Assembly (NCBI GenBank): GCA_003427395.1
Contig: BFEA01000071.1
Coordinates: 1,237,323-1,265,145, forward strand
Length of the DNA stretch: 27,823 nucleotides
Source of the DNA: Chara braunii
Lineage: Eukaryota; Streptophyta; Charophyceae; Charales; Characeae
Direction of reading: 5' to 3'
In this document: in pieces, positions 18,550 to 27,690 of the stretch
Layout of the letters: every line of letters starts with the position of its first letter
Position numbering within the stretch: the stretch's first letter is position 1
Made by a program: the position numbers and the translations under genes
The notes under the pieces: generated by a model
Told to the model about the DNA's origin: nothing
The model's input: only the letters and a program-made list of their open reading frames with translations
Database searches by the model: none

Positions 18550-20424
18550 ATGAAAGAGCAGGAGGAGGAGGCAGCAAAGATCATGGCTGAGCAAAAAGCC
18601 AAAAAGGAGGAGTTGGTGAAGCAGGTTAAGAAATTGGCCTTATTGGAGGAGCAAACCGCAAAGAAGAAGAAACTGGAGGAGTTGGAGAAGTTGAAAAAAG
18701 AGGAAGAAGAAAAGTTAAAAGCAGTGGAAGCAGTAGAAGAAGAAGAAGAGAAACAGGTGGAATAAGAAGTGCCCCTGATAAGGAGTATCAGGGAAAGAGG
18801 AGAGTCGAGTGGCACAAAGGAGGACCCCTGGATAGAAAAGGAGGTCTCAGAATGGGTCGCCAATTTGTCCCTGGGTGAAGAGGAGGCGGCGATGTTATAT
18901 GTCTCCAGGGCAGAATAGGAGGCGGCCATAAAGGAGTTGGAAGCCGAAGAAGACCCCCTCAAACGTTAGACGATGGAAGAGGAGAAGAAGTTAGAATGGA
19001 AGTTGCGTCTGACCAAGGAAAAGAAGCAAAGGTTGGAGGCGGCAAGTAAGACGGTAAAAGAATTGGAGGGGGTGGAACAGCAGAGGGTGCAGATGGAGGC
19101 GCAGGCGGATTGGTAGGGGAAGATGGAGATTATGACGAGGAATATTGAACTCCTGGCATAGGCTCAGGAAGAGCAGTTCCAATTCGCAAGAAGTCAAGAT
19201 GTAGCTTTGCGATCAATACGATTGGGGTTTAAAGGGTTCGCACGAGAAATGATGATGCACATGGGCTCAAAGGTAAAGGCGAGGTTAGAAAATACAGAGC
19301 GATTCTGTACGGGCGCCATAGAAGGTGCGAAACTAGCTGCTCCAAGGGAGGAGGAAGTTCGTCCCCGTAGAGAGCCTGGTAAGGTGAAGTTCCCTGATTC
19401 CTACAGCGGGAGGAAGGAGAGAACTTCAATAACTTGGAGGCAAACGTGAACTCCTATGTACATCTTTAGAAGATAGCTCCTGAGGAACGTCCTCATCGTC
19501 TTCCATGCCCTTAAAGACGAAGCAGCTAGCTTCGCCAGGTCGCTTTGCCGTGCTGCTAAGTGCGAGAATGATATGGTCGCATATTCCCTGATCACCCCCT
19601 GAGTGACTTCTTTAAGTTATTGCGTGAGAGGTTTGCAGATGTCACTCGAAGTGTTAGAGCTTGTGACAAACTGCAGACTATCCATTCCTGTCAATGGAGT
19701 GCTAGAGCACTCAAGAGTGTTATGGATGAACTGATCGTTGTCCCTGTCCATGGGGTTACTGAGACCCAGTTGGTCAACTTGTTTTATCGTGCCATGCCTA
19801 AACCTTTGCGCGGGTACTTCTTTGAGAAGAGTAAGGAGTCTACCATAACCTACGATACTCCAAGTAGGGAAGTGGTAGCGGTTGAAGCGCAGTCCATGCC
19901 AGTTTCCACCTTCTGGCATAAGGACCTTGATAAGGGCAAGAAGTGGAAAGGTCATACCATCTCGGGTCAGGTTAAGGGCAATGAGGGTGGTATGGAGGAG
20001 GTCCCATATGGTCAGATAGAGTGGGGCCTAGAGAGAGAGGATAGTGGTGTTAGTCAGGGGAGGACTTAACGCTGCTGTCGCGGCTGGAGGGAGGCCGCAA
20101 GGAAGAGGGGGAGGCCAAGGCCAAGGGGGCCGGGCCTCTGGTGGTTGTGGTCGGGGCGATCAGGGGGTTGGCGGCAGAGGAGACCGCCAAGTGGGAGGTA
20201 GGGGTCAAGGTCCCTCGCAAAACCGTTCTTGTTACACTCGATCACCTCCCAGGAGGGGTGGATGGCACCTTGGCTTGCCACAAGGCAGGCCCTGGGAAGA
20301 TCTGGGCCTAGAGCAAACAATTTGGCAGAAAAGGATAGACCAGGATCAGTGCATGTATTGGGGTGATCCGGGGCACATCATTAAATTCTGCCCCAAATAC
20401 AGAGAGCCCCGGTATGTTGCATAG
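18550..20424 (+). pseudogene. Retrotransposon gag, broken
   Basis: The N-terminal part (18550-19200) is a Glu/Lys-rich coiled coil interrupted by TAA at 18763 and TAG at 18916, 18967, 19114 and 19159. After about 19430 the frame shifts, and the capsid-like part (NSYVHL, then ALKDEAASFARSL) continues to a further shift near 19600, then 19620-20069. The nucleocapsid part (about 20066-20424) is in another frame: an RGG-rich stretch followed by a zinc knuckle C-MYW-GDPGH-IIKF-C (about 20349-20391). Its second cysteine is replaced by Trp, so the CCHC finger is defective. Gag normally packages element RNA in cytoplasmic particles. Confidence 0.85.
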
Positions 20425-20654
20425 GCAGTGAAAGGCAACCGCCGGTAGGGGTTGCAACTGCCCTTACCTCTAGACCATGTGGAGAAGAGTGCGCGCTCCG
20501 TAGAGAAACTCCCAACCCACATGTGTCTATGGCAGAGGTTGCTGGCCAGTGCCTAGAAAGCTGTCTAGAGACTGCTTGTGTTAGAGTCTCTCTAGGCATT
20601 TCCCTCACAGGCTTGGTAGAGGAGCTAAAGGAGAGAATGCCGGCCTAGGCCAAG

Positions 20655-21266
20655 ATGAAGAAAAACAATAAAGGACTAGTTTTAGTAGATGTAGAGATCT
20701 TTAGAGGCAGAGTAGGGGCCCTTATAGACAGTGGGGCCACCCGCAACTATATTAGTAGGAAAGCGCTGCAAAAGCTGAAGTTAAATTTGAAGGTCCAGAA
20801 GCTAGAAGACCCTATAGTCAGTATCCTCGCAGACAACCGCACCTCGCTTAGAGACAGATGGGAAGGTGGACAAAATCCACCATTCCCTGACTCTCCTCGT
20901 AGAGACAGCCTCCCTTTCGACATGGTCCTTGGAATGGACTAGGGAGAGCCAGCAGGGGCCACACTCCATTTAAGAGAGCACGAGTGTAGGCTCCCTAGTC
21001 CAACGGACGAAGCTAAGACTGCTCGCCTGTTTTATGTGTCGGGGGTAGATAACCCTTTGGCGCATTGCTGTCTCAGTGCTTCCTCATTCACGCGATTGGT
21101 AAAGAAGGAGCAATTAGAGGAGCAGGTTTTTGTAGCCTATGTCAGGCCTGTTACTGAGCCTAAGGAGGAACAACTCATCGCTTCAGTCATTGCCAAGCTG
21201 CTGGAGGAGTATACAAATTTAGCCAAGCCGCGTACAGGAGTAATGCAGCGGCCTATCCAACATTGA
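20655..21266 (+). pseudogene. Retrotransposon aspartic protease and linker, broken
   Basis: The frame starts with ATG at 20655. It contains the active-site motif LIDSGATRNYIS (about 20727-20760) and the later LPFDMVLGMD segment typical of gypsy proteases. A TAG at 20940 replaces the Trp that usually follows GMD. The same frame continues through the linker to RT until TGA at 21264, where an Arg codon is expected. It would cleave the Gag-Pol polyprotein if intact. Confidence 0.85.
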
Positions 21267-22238
21267 ATTGAGATAGAGCCTGACAGTAAGACTTCTAAGA
21301 GAGCCATCTACATAATGTCTCCAAGAGAGCTAGAGGAGCTGCGCAAGCAATTGGATGAGCTCCTTGAGAAGGGCTGGATTATGCCTAGTTCGTCTCCATT
21401 TGGAGCACCTGTTCTTTTTATCCCAAAAAAGGAGGGAGAGCTTCGTATGTGCATTGACTATAGGGGTCTTAAAGTCATCACAATGAAAAATGCAGAACCA
21501 CTACCCCTTATAGATGATCTACTAGATCGGGTGCAGGGCTGCAAATACTTCTCAAAGATAGACTTGAAGTCAGACTATCATCAAATAGAGGTCCATCCTG
21601 ATAATCAGCACAAGACGACGTTTAGGACTAGATGGGCACTCCACAGGTAGTGCCCAGTGTTGACACACATTTTTTGAATGGTTTTGAAGTTTTCCTTTTT
21701 TCAAAAAAAAAAAAAAAAAAAAAAAAAAGGACTAGATGGGCACTATGAGTTTGTAGTAATGCCCTTTGGACTAACCAATGCCCCAACTACCTTTCAGCGT
21801 TGTATGAATGATTTGTTTAGGCCTTGGTTAGATAGATTCATAGTAGTCTACTTGGATGATATCCTAGTTTTTAGTAAGACCCTTCAGGAGCATGAGGGTC
21901 ATCTGAGGCAGGTCTTGGAGAAGCTGAGAGAAGCTAACTTCAAGATCAATGCAAAGAAGTGCGAGTGGGCCAAGACACAAGTCTTGTACTTGGGCCACGT
22001 CTTAGATGGAGATGGCATAAAACCTGAGGACAACAAGATAGTAGCGATCAGAGATTGGCCAACGCCCGGCACATTGACAAAATTGCGGTCGTTCCTAGGC
22101 CCAACGAACTATTGTAGAAAGTTTGCGAGGAACTTCTCCACTATTGCTGCACCCCTTCGCAGGTTGTTAAAGAAAGAAGCAGTTTGGGAATGGGATAGAG
22201 ACTGTACTTCGGCCCTGAAGAAGTTAAAGCGGCCTTGA
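21267..22238 (+). pseudogene. Reverse transcriptase, interrupted by an 87-bp retroposon
   Basis: Before the insertion: fingers and palm with PSSSPFGAPVLFIPKK, MCIDYRGL and YFSKIDLKSDYHQI. After it: GHYEFVVMPFGLTNAPTTFQ and the catalytic VYLDDILVF (YLDD at 21849-21860), then LGHVLDGDGI and the thumb. The insertion at 21641-21727 splits motifs B and C from the upstream part. A one-base frame difference remains even when the insertion is ignored, and another shift occurs near 22225. It synthesises cDNA from element RNA in intact relatives. Confidence 0.93.
21641..21727 (+). mobile_element. Short A-tailed retroposon with 17-bp target duplication
   Basis: The sequence aggactagatgggcact occurs at 21624-21640 and again at 21728-21744, bracketing 62 bases of unrelated DNA followed by about 25 A residues. 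Poly(A) plus a long target duplication is the hallmark of LINE-type target-primed insertion. The insert ends gaagttttccttttttc before the A tract and contains a small GTGT-TG-ACAC hairpin. It has no coding capacity and is likely a 5'-truncated LINE or SINE copy. Confidence 0.9.
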
Positions 22239-22660
22239 TAGAGTATCCAGTCCTCAAGGTAGCCGATCCGTCATTACCTTTTGTCGTCACCACTGACGCA
22301 AGTCAATATGGTATAGGTGCTGTTTTACAGCAGGATGATGGCAATGGGTATAGGCCCATAGAGTTCATGTCCGCTAGGATGCCTTCAGAGGAGGTAGCGA
22401 CATCTACCTACAAGAGGGAACTCTACACTCTCAGGCAAGCATTAGATCACTAGAAGCATTATCTGCTTGGGAGGCACTTCAAGGTGTATTCAGACCACGA
22501 GACGGTGAGGTGGTTGAAGATGCAGGCCAATATGACACCTAAGCTTACTAGGTGGGCCGCTGAGATATATCAGTTCGACTTTGAGCTCAAGCCAGTGAAA
22601 GGAAAGTATAACGTAGTTGCGAACGCTCTGAGTAGGAGGGCTGATTACTTTGGAGCGATG
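22235..22660 (+). pseudogene. RNase H domain of the retrotransposon
   Basis: The domain follows RT after a one-base shift. It has the VVTTDASQYGIGAVLQQ catalytic strand, IEFMSARM, the KRELYTLRQALDH helix, then a TAG at 22451 where Trp is expected, HYLLGRHFKVYSDHETVRWL, and the NVVANALSRR end motif (about 22600-22640). It would degrade the RNA strand during cDNA synthesis. Confidence 0.92.
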
Positions 22661-22779
22661 GTTCACTATCTTGATATAGGGAGAGACCTGCAACAGAAAA
22701 TTAAGGAAGCGTATGCGCAGGACCCTATTTATAGTGATCTCCTCGAAAGAGTTAAGGAGGCTCCAAAGACTGAACTAGA

Positions 22780-23991
22780 TTACCGCACTACAGACGACTT
22801 ACTGTTCGAGAAGACTAATGTAGTTGACCACTTATGCATTCCCAATAGTGAAGAGATCCGTAGTTTGATCTTAGGGGAATGCCACGACATAGAGGGACAT
22901 TTTGGTTGGCAAAAAACGTTAGCCAACCTTATACGAACGTATACGTGGCCAGGTATGAAGGTCGACTGCATAGAGTATGTACGCAGTTGTAAAGTCTGTC
23001 AGAGGAATAAGACGACTACGCGAGCCCCTCTAGGTCTTCTCAGACCCTTGCCTATTCCCGACGGACCCGAAGACTTTGTGTCCACTGACTTCATGGACGC
23101 TGGAGTCAGGAGTGGGCATGGCAAGAGCCAAGTCATGGTTATAGTGGATAGATTTAGCAAATACGCAGTTTTTGTTCCTTTGCCCTCAGAGGCACGCACG
23201 GATCTAGTAATAAGTTTTTCGGCCATTGGGTCAGTGACCATGGGTTACCACTATCTATAGTTAGCGATAGAGATACCCGGTTCACTAGTCAGAACTGGCA
23301 GGAACTGATGAAAGTCTACGGATCTAAGTTGTTAATGTCATCTGGCCGGTATCCAGAGACCAACGGTCAGACTGAACAGATGAACGAAGTCCTGCAGCAG
23401 GTTCTGAGAATGTACATTAGACCCGACCAAATTAACTGGGATGAGATGCTCCCTAAGGTAGCCAACGCGTATAATAACAACATACACTTAGCTACCTGTC
23501 GCACTCCCAATGAATTGGATAAGCTCTTTAGACCTCGTAGACTGTTCTAGGGACTCAACTGGGATCAGATTCAGAGGTTGCTGCCGAGAACTAGGGAGTT
23601 TGCGATACAACATGAAAAAGAGATTGCTACTGTAGTAGAGAACCTCAGGAAGGCCCAACATAGAATGATAGAGCAAGCCAATAAGCACCGTCGCCCATCA
23701 CAGTTCCAAGTACGTGACTTAGTCTGGGTTAAGTCAAAGGAGTTTGCTCCTGAGGAAAACATCTCGCAGAAGTTATTGCCTGCATACCGAGGCCCGTGGC
23801 CAGTCTTCGAAGTTAAGGGCGGGGAGGATGGACCGTCCTACACCGTCGAGATTCCAGCACACCTCCACACCTACCCGGTGTTTCATGCGTCACAGTTGTT
23901 GCCTTGTACCACAAGTCGACAGTTTCCATCACAGAGGTCCATGATCCCTCCGGACATGGATAGAAGGTACGACATTGACGACATCAGGTGA
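22780..23991 (+). pseudogene. Integrase, broken by a frameshift and a stop
   Basis: The N-terminal zinc domain has ECHDIEGHFG and CKVCQ (HHCC). The catalytic core has D in STDFMD (23097), D in VSDRDTRF (23266) and E in GQTEQMNE (23374), spacing DD35E. A one-base slip in a T run near 23215-23220 and a TAG at 23548 break the frame. The C-terminal part has the basic QFQVRDLVWV segment and the YRGPWPVFEV module (GPY/F type), then VFHASQLLPC. It would insert cDNA into the genome. Confidence 0.92.
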
Positions 23992-23999
23992 AGATATCT

Positions 24000-24850
24000 T
24001 CAGAACAGGAGGTGTACAGTGGCAAAAAGTCAAAAACCAACTTGATCTGTTTCAGACACCCAAAGACATAAAACAAGCAATTCAGCGATTTTCGGGGGAC
24101 TGGTTGGGCAGTGAGAAAGGGGGCTGGATCGCCTTCGTCTGATGGGACGGTGCACCCACTCAGGAATGCAACCACAACGAGTTCAGGAGAGACTATCTTA
24201 TCTGCTTCAGAGACTGGACTACGGTGGGACAGGAGATCCCGCTGAGACCATCCACTGATTTTCCCGACCCATTCCCGCCCCACCAGCTGGCAATGGTTGA
24301 CATGCAATTGTATGGTGCAGGGTGACCAAGGCCCCGGACAACAGTACATGGAAGGCATTGGCGGAAGTAGCCGCTAGGGAAACAGGCGGCATCTGGCAGT
24401 CTGAGGCAGACTGAAGAGGCGGTGGTCTGATGCTGATTGAAGAGGCAGTGGTATGAAGAACTGTCAAATTGATGAACATACGAAGCGCCTCAGTCAAAAA
24501 CCATCCACAGAGTTAGCAGATATAGTCAGAGATAGGGGGAGAGGGGGGAACTGGTGTGCAGCAGCAGGCATTTGGCGCCAGGTTCAGGGCGAAGAGGTCC
24601 CCCCCCCTGTGTTTTTGGCCTGCTCAGTCAATCCCCTGGATTCCACGGACTCCAGCGTAATCAATGCTGGCAGGCTCCCACAGCATGCTTCGGATACACT
24701 GCGGTTGTTCTCTAATTCTCAATCTGTACATGGGACGCTGGACCCGTTTTCCAGCAGGCGATGCTCCCCACCAATAGATGGAGCCTCTCCCCAGGTGCTA
24801 GTGATGTCTGCTCTTACCAGCACCACTAACACCTGGNGGGGAAGTTTTTC

Positions 24851-24886
<36 letters not shown>
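24000..24886 (+). mobile_element. A-tailed retroposon inserted in the 3' part of pol
   Basis: Integrase similarity ends at about 23990 and element coding resumes at 24887, directly after an A tract of more than 30 bases (24854-24886). The roughly 0.87 kb between has no match to gypsy proteins. Near its 3' end a stem-loop (24791-24797 with 24830-24836, plus 24799-24803 with 24824-24828) precedes a short ggggaagtttttcc tail and the A tract. This layout is like LINE/SINE 3' ends. I could not find a clean target duplication (the 3' flank gaggtcgtccacag is only loosely like gaggtgtacag at about 24009), so the 5' end is approximate. N at 24837. Confidence 0.7.
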
Positions 24887-24890
<4 letters not shown>

Positions 24891-25048
24891 TCGTCCACAG
24901 AAACAGTATAAGGTCAGGTTCGCTTTTCAGGAACCAGAGGACGACCGCTGGTTTACTTGAACAGAACTTCTTGAGACCGCTCCCGATGTAGTTCGAGCCT
25001 ATGAGAGAGATAAGAAAGGTAAAGGTCCAGCCTTGGACTGAACTATTC
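24887..25048 (+). pseudogene. C-terminal tail of the integrase polyprotein
   Basis: The frame reads RGRPQKQYKVRF, then EPEDDRWFT, a TGA where Arg is expected, then TELLETAPDVVRAYERD and a TGA at about 25040. Its placement and shape are like the small beta-barrel (chromodomain-like) tails of Ty3/gypsy integrases, but the aromatic cage is not evident to me. It is separated from the integrase core by the insertion at 24000-24886. Confidence 0.65.
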
Positions 25049-25067
25049 TCGGAGGACCTCGAATTTA

Positions 25068-25078
25068 GGCCGGGGGAG
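25068..25078 (+). promoter_or_regulatory. Polypurine tract
   Basis: The G-rich ggccgggggag directly precedes the 3' LTR TG at 25079, as expected for the plus-strand primer. Two C residues interrupt it. Confidence 0.75.
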
Positions 25079-26049
25079 TGAAACGATTTTCACCTTTGCA
25101 GTGACAGATGCAGATCCCAGGGCTCGATCCCTAGACCTTACCTCACCCGTGTACAGTACCCATGTGTGTTTTGAACCTGTGACCTGCGTTTTAGGAGTCA
25201 GCTGTTGGCTGTCGTAGGTCGGAGTAGTTGTCGGGTCTTGAACCTTAGGTCTGTCGAGTAGGGGTCAAAGTTGTGTAGAGGTCGTAGCTGTAGCGATTCT
25301 GAAAGGTCAAGGTCGTAGCTGCTACAGTCCTGAAGGGTCAAGGTCGTAGCTGCTACAGTTTCGAAAGGCCAAGTCCACAGGCTTCCGGAACGTCTGGAAG
25401 TGGCCTTTCGAACGTTGTTCACAGCAGATCAGAGGCAAGTGGGCAAGTGGTGAGTCCACCCTTGCTTAGTCAGTGGTACCCAATCCCAGTCTCACTTAGT
25501 CCAGTCAGCAAGTACCATGTGGGACTGTGTGCACCAAGGGCCCGGTGGAAAAGGGGCAGACCAGTGACCAACAGAAGTTTAAATCAAGAGGCAGCGTCCA
25601 GCCATTCATTCATTCCTGTGTGAGGCATGCGGAAGCGCTGCCTTAGCAGCTTGTGCGAGGTGGTCTGCAGTTGCCCGAAGTCGAAGTGGGCTGAAGGAAG
25701 GAGATAGCGTCCAGTGTTAGTAGTAGAGAGCGGCCATAGCAGCTGTAGGTTAGAGATAGTGCGTCAGTGTGTAAGTTAGTGTGAGCGGAGTACAGCGTGA
25801 GTGCGTGCGGGATATTCAGGGTGATCCAGAGTTGGGTGTGTGTGAACAGAGGTGGTGGTCCTGGTGGACACAGTATCGGGAGAGAGTTGTTTGGGCGCTC
25901 AGGCGCCATAGCCTATTTGAAGCGAGTTTGCAACTGAACTGTGTTCTCGGTCTCCATATCTCTGAACTTTGTGTGGGCGCCTGGCGCCATGTTGGATTCC
26001 CACCTGTTTGCATTGATGTGAAGAGTAGAGGAAAGCGAGTTTGATTGCA
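25079..26049 (+). repeat. 3' LTR (971 bp)
   Basis: It begins TGAAACGATTTTCACC and ends GATTGCA. Compared with the 5' LTR it has an extra block at about 25395-25420 (containing ggcctttcgaacgttgttc) and a small tggtcctgg duplication at about 25857. The remaining differences are mostly transitions. Confidence 0.92.
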
Positions 26050-26184
26050 TGTATGTTTGCCTTTTTTTTTTTTTTCCCAATTATGGCCAGATGTTATTAT
26101 TGGGTTGGGACGGTAGGGAGAAAGAGAACAACAGGGACAAAGGCAGAGATAGAGAGGGGGAGGGGAAGAGTGCGCGAGCGCGGC

Positions 26185-26188
<4 letters not shown>

Positions 26189-26275
<87 letters not shown>
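26189..26275 (+). repeat. (AG)n microsatellite
   Basis: About 86 bases of uninterrupted AG. It is unrelated in its flanks to the GA array in the retrotransposon leader. Confidence 0.95.
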
Positions 26276-26277
<2 letters not shown>

Positions 26278-26392
26278 CACCAGGGCATTACGTATGTGGC
26301 GAATGACATCGTGCATCACGAGATATCGTGTGAGGGGAGAGTAGTGTTACCAGCAGTGGTAGATAGGATGGTAATTTAATGATCTGGTGCTT
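26275..26392. repeat. Imperfect foldback with nested palindrome
   Basis: AAGCACCAG at 26275-26283 is complementary to CTGGTGCTT at 26384-26392. Inside, CACGA-GATA-TCGTG (26317-26330) forms a second hairpin. The remaining arms are not paired well by eye. Confidence 0.55.
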
Positions 26393-26740
26393 AGGGAGAA
26401 GAGTAGCCTAGAGTGAGAAGTGGAAAAAGCGAGACAAACCTCATAACTAGTGATTATTATTCGTCTCTTCCAACTTTTCTCTGTCTGGTTGCAGAACATC
26501 ATTGGTATCTCTTTATGAGTCCTCATTCATTGAACTTCGCAAGTAGTTGCATGATGAGGATGGTGTGGGCTTCAGGAGTCGGGTTCATTCCATTTTTCTT
26601 ATTTTTTTAATAATTTTTTCCTCCTTAAATCATCCGAATGAACCCCTTGTTTTCTTTTGAAACTATGGCTGCAGGTGCATCCGTTAATATGAAACTTATA
26701 ATGAATGTGCTTCCCCTCCCATCTTCTGTTCTCGTGACAG

Positions 26741-26962
26741 GACAATAATGACCACCAGGACAGTGACTTGCTGTATTTTGCAAAATTTGCGGGTATTTGC
26801 TTTGTGGCGGCAGCTACAATCAAATATGGAAGTGTGGCTCTTCCTTCACTTGCAAAACCCAATCTTCTTTCAGCGCTGATCATGGTAATGGTCCCCATGG
26901 GCGTGAGTGCAATCGCACTGGTGTCAGCCAGCGCAGAAGAGAAAGGAGATCGTCAAATGTGA
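26741..26962 (+). CDS. Putative terminal exon of a small membrane protein (partial)
   Basis: A splice acceptor (ttctgttctcgtgacag) ends at 26740. From there a 73-codon frame in phase 0 runs to TGA at 26960. The peptide starts acidic (DNNDHQDSD), then has two hydrophobic stretches, LLYFAKFAGICFVAAATIKYG and LLSALIMVMVPMGVSAIALVS, joined by a short VALPSLAKPN loop, and ends with a charged EEKGDRQM tail. It looks like the C-terminus of a two-helix membrane protein. I do not recognise the family. Upstream exons could not be located in the window, and the exon could also be chance. The composition differs from the repeats around it. Confidence 0.5.
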   Translation, partial: DNNDHQDSDLLYFAKFAGICFVAAATIKYGSVALPSLAKPNLLSALIMVMVPMGVSAIALVSASAEEKGDRQM

Positions 26963-27271
26963 CTGCGACTGATCGGAGTAGCTGGATTGGCGATCGGAAA
27001 TTCCTTTCTTCCGTCAAACATTGCTTAACCCCCACTTTGTGTGTTTCTTAAACTTTCTTTTGTCATGCCTGTTCTCCACTTTCCGGAGGTGCTTCCCTCC
27101 TCCTCTTCCCACCCTCCCTCACTCCTTGTTCGCTGTCCGTCTCCATGCAGCACTGATGGTAGCTATATACCGTCGGCATGCTCTGAGACCCCACTTTCAA
27201 CTCCAGTGAATGTAGCCTCGCTTCAGATCCCCATGCAACTTGGCAATAATTAAATTGTGGTCTTTTGACTC
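26963..27271. other. Probable 3' UTR/intergenic; no further gene
   Basis: Ordinary mixed sequence with a CT-rich patch at about 27090-27125. No clear polyadenylation signal stands out. Confidence 0.4.
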
Positions 27272-27526
27272 TTTTCCTAGGAAGATTTTCATGCCCGGAC
27301 GGGCACCCGGGCGTGACGCCCGGGGTACCCGGGTGTGCAAAAAAAAAAAAAAAAAAAAAAAAAAAGATAAAAAAAAAAAAAAACTCCCAGAGAACCCCAA
27401 ATCCGAACTCTATTCATTTTTTGAGAGTCGGCTGTCAAGGGGGGGGAAGGGGGGTATAAATTTGTTTTCTAGGAAAATTTTCATGCCCGGCCGGGGACAA
27501 GGGCTCACCCGGGAGTGGGTTAAAAA

Positions 27527-27559
<33 letters not shown>

Positions 27560-27690
27560 AAGAAGAAGAAAAAACAATTGCCTTTGTGCGCTCTCCCAGA
27601 GGGCCCCAAATCCGGGTTCTTTTCATATTTTGAGAGTTGGCGTTCAAGTTTCAAGGGGGGGGGAAGGGGGGTATAAATTTGTTTTAAAGG
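27272..27690 (+). repeat. Two-copy tandem repeat (about 200 bp) with GC palindromes, A tracts and G runs
   Basis: Each copy has, in order: ttttc(c)taggaa(g/a)attttcatgcccgg (27272 and 27464), a GC-rich palindromic block, an A tract of more than 20 bases, a ctcccagag..ccccaaatccg block (27384 and about 27593), and a g-run plus ggggggtataaatttgtttt (about 27440 and 27655). The first copy's GC block contains GCCCG-GA-CGGGC (27293-27304) and GGGCGTGACGCCC. No coding capacity; Lys-rich frames are translated A tracts. Confidence 0.85.

Larger units (their letters stand above)
16060..26049 (+). mobile_element. Ty3/gypsy LTR retrotransposon, defective
   Basis: The order is LTR, PBS, leader, gag, protease, RT, RNase H, integrase, C-terminal tail, PPT, LTR, which is the Ty3/gypsy order (integrase after RNase H). 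Both LTRs begin TGAAACG and end GATTGCA. The element is about 9.99 kb, about 0.96 kb of which is two later insertions. Every coding domain has stops or frameshifts, so it cannot move on its own. The 5-bp flanks (cttta before, tgtat after) do not match, so no target duplication is seen; recombination between elements or flank decay would explain this. The LTRs differ at about six of the first 150 positions by eye, so insertion is not very recent. Confidence 0.93.
26050..26740. other. Intergenic or intronic; no exon I can support
   Basis: It holds a T tract near 26062, the AG microsatellite, a 118-bp foldback (26275-26392), and a possible splice acceptor (ctctgtctggttgcag, ending about 26494) whose downstream frames close quickly. 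The pyrimidine-rich end of an intron leads into the exon at 26741. Confidence 0.45.
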
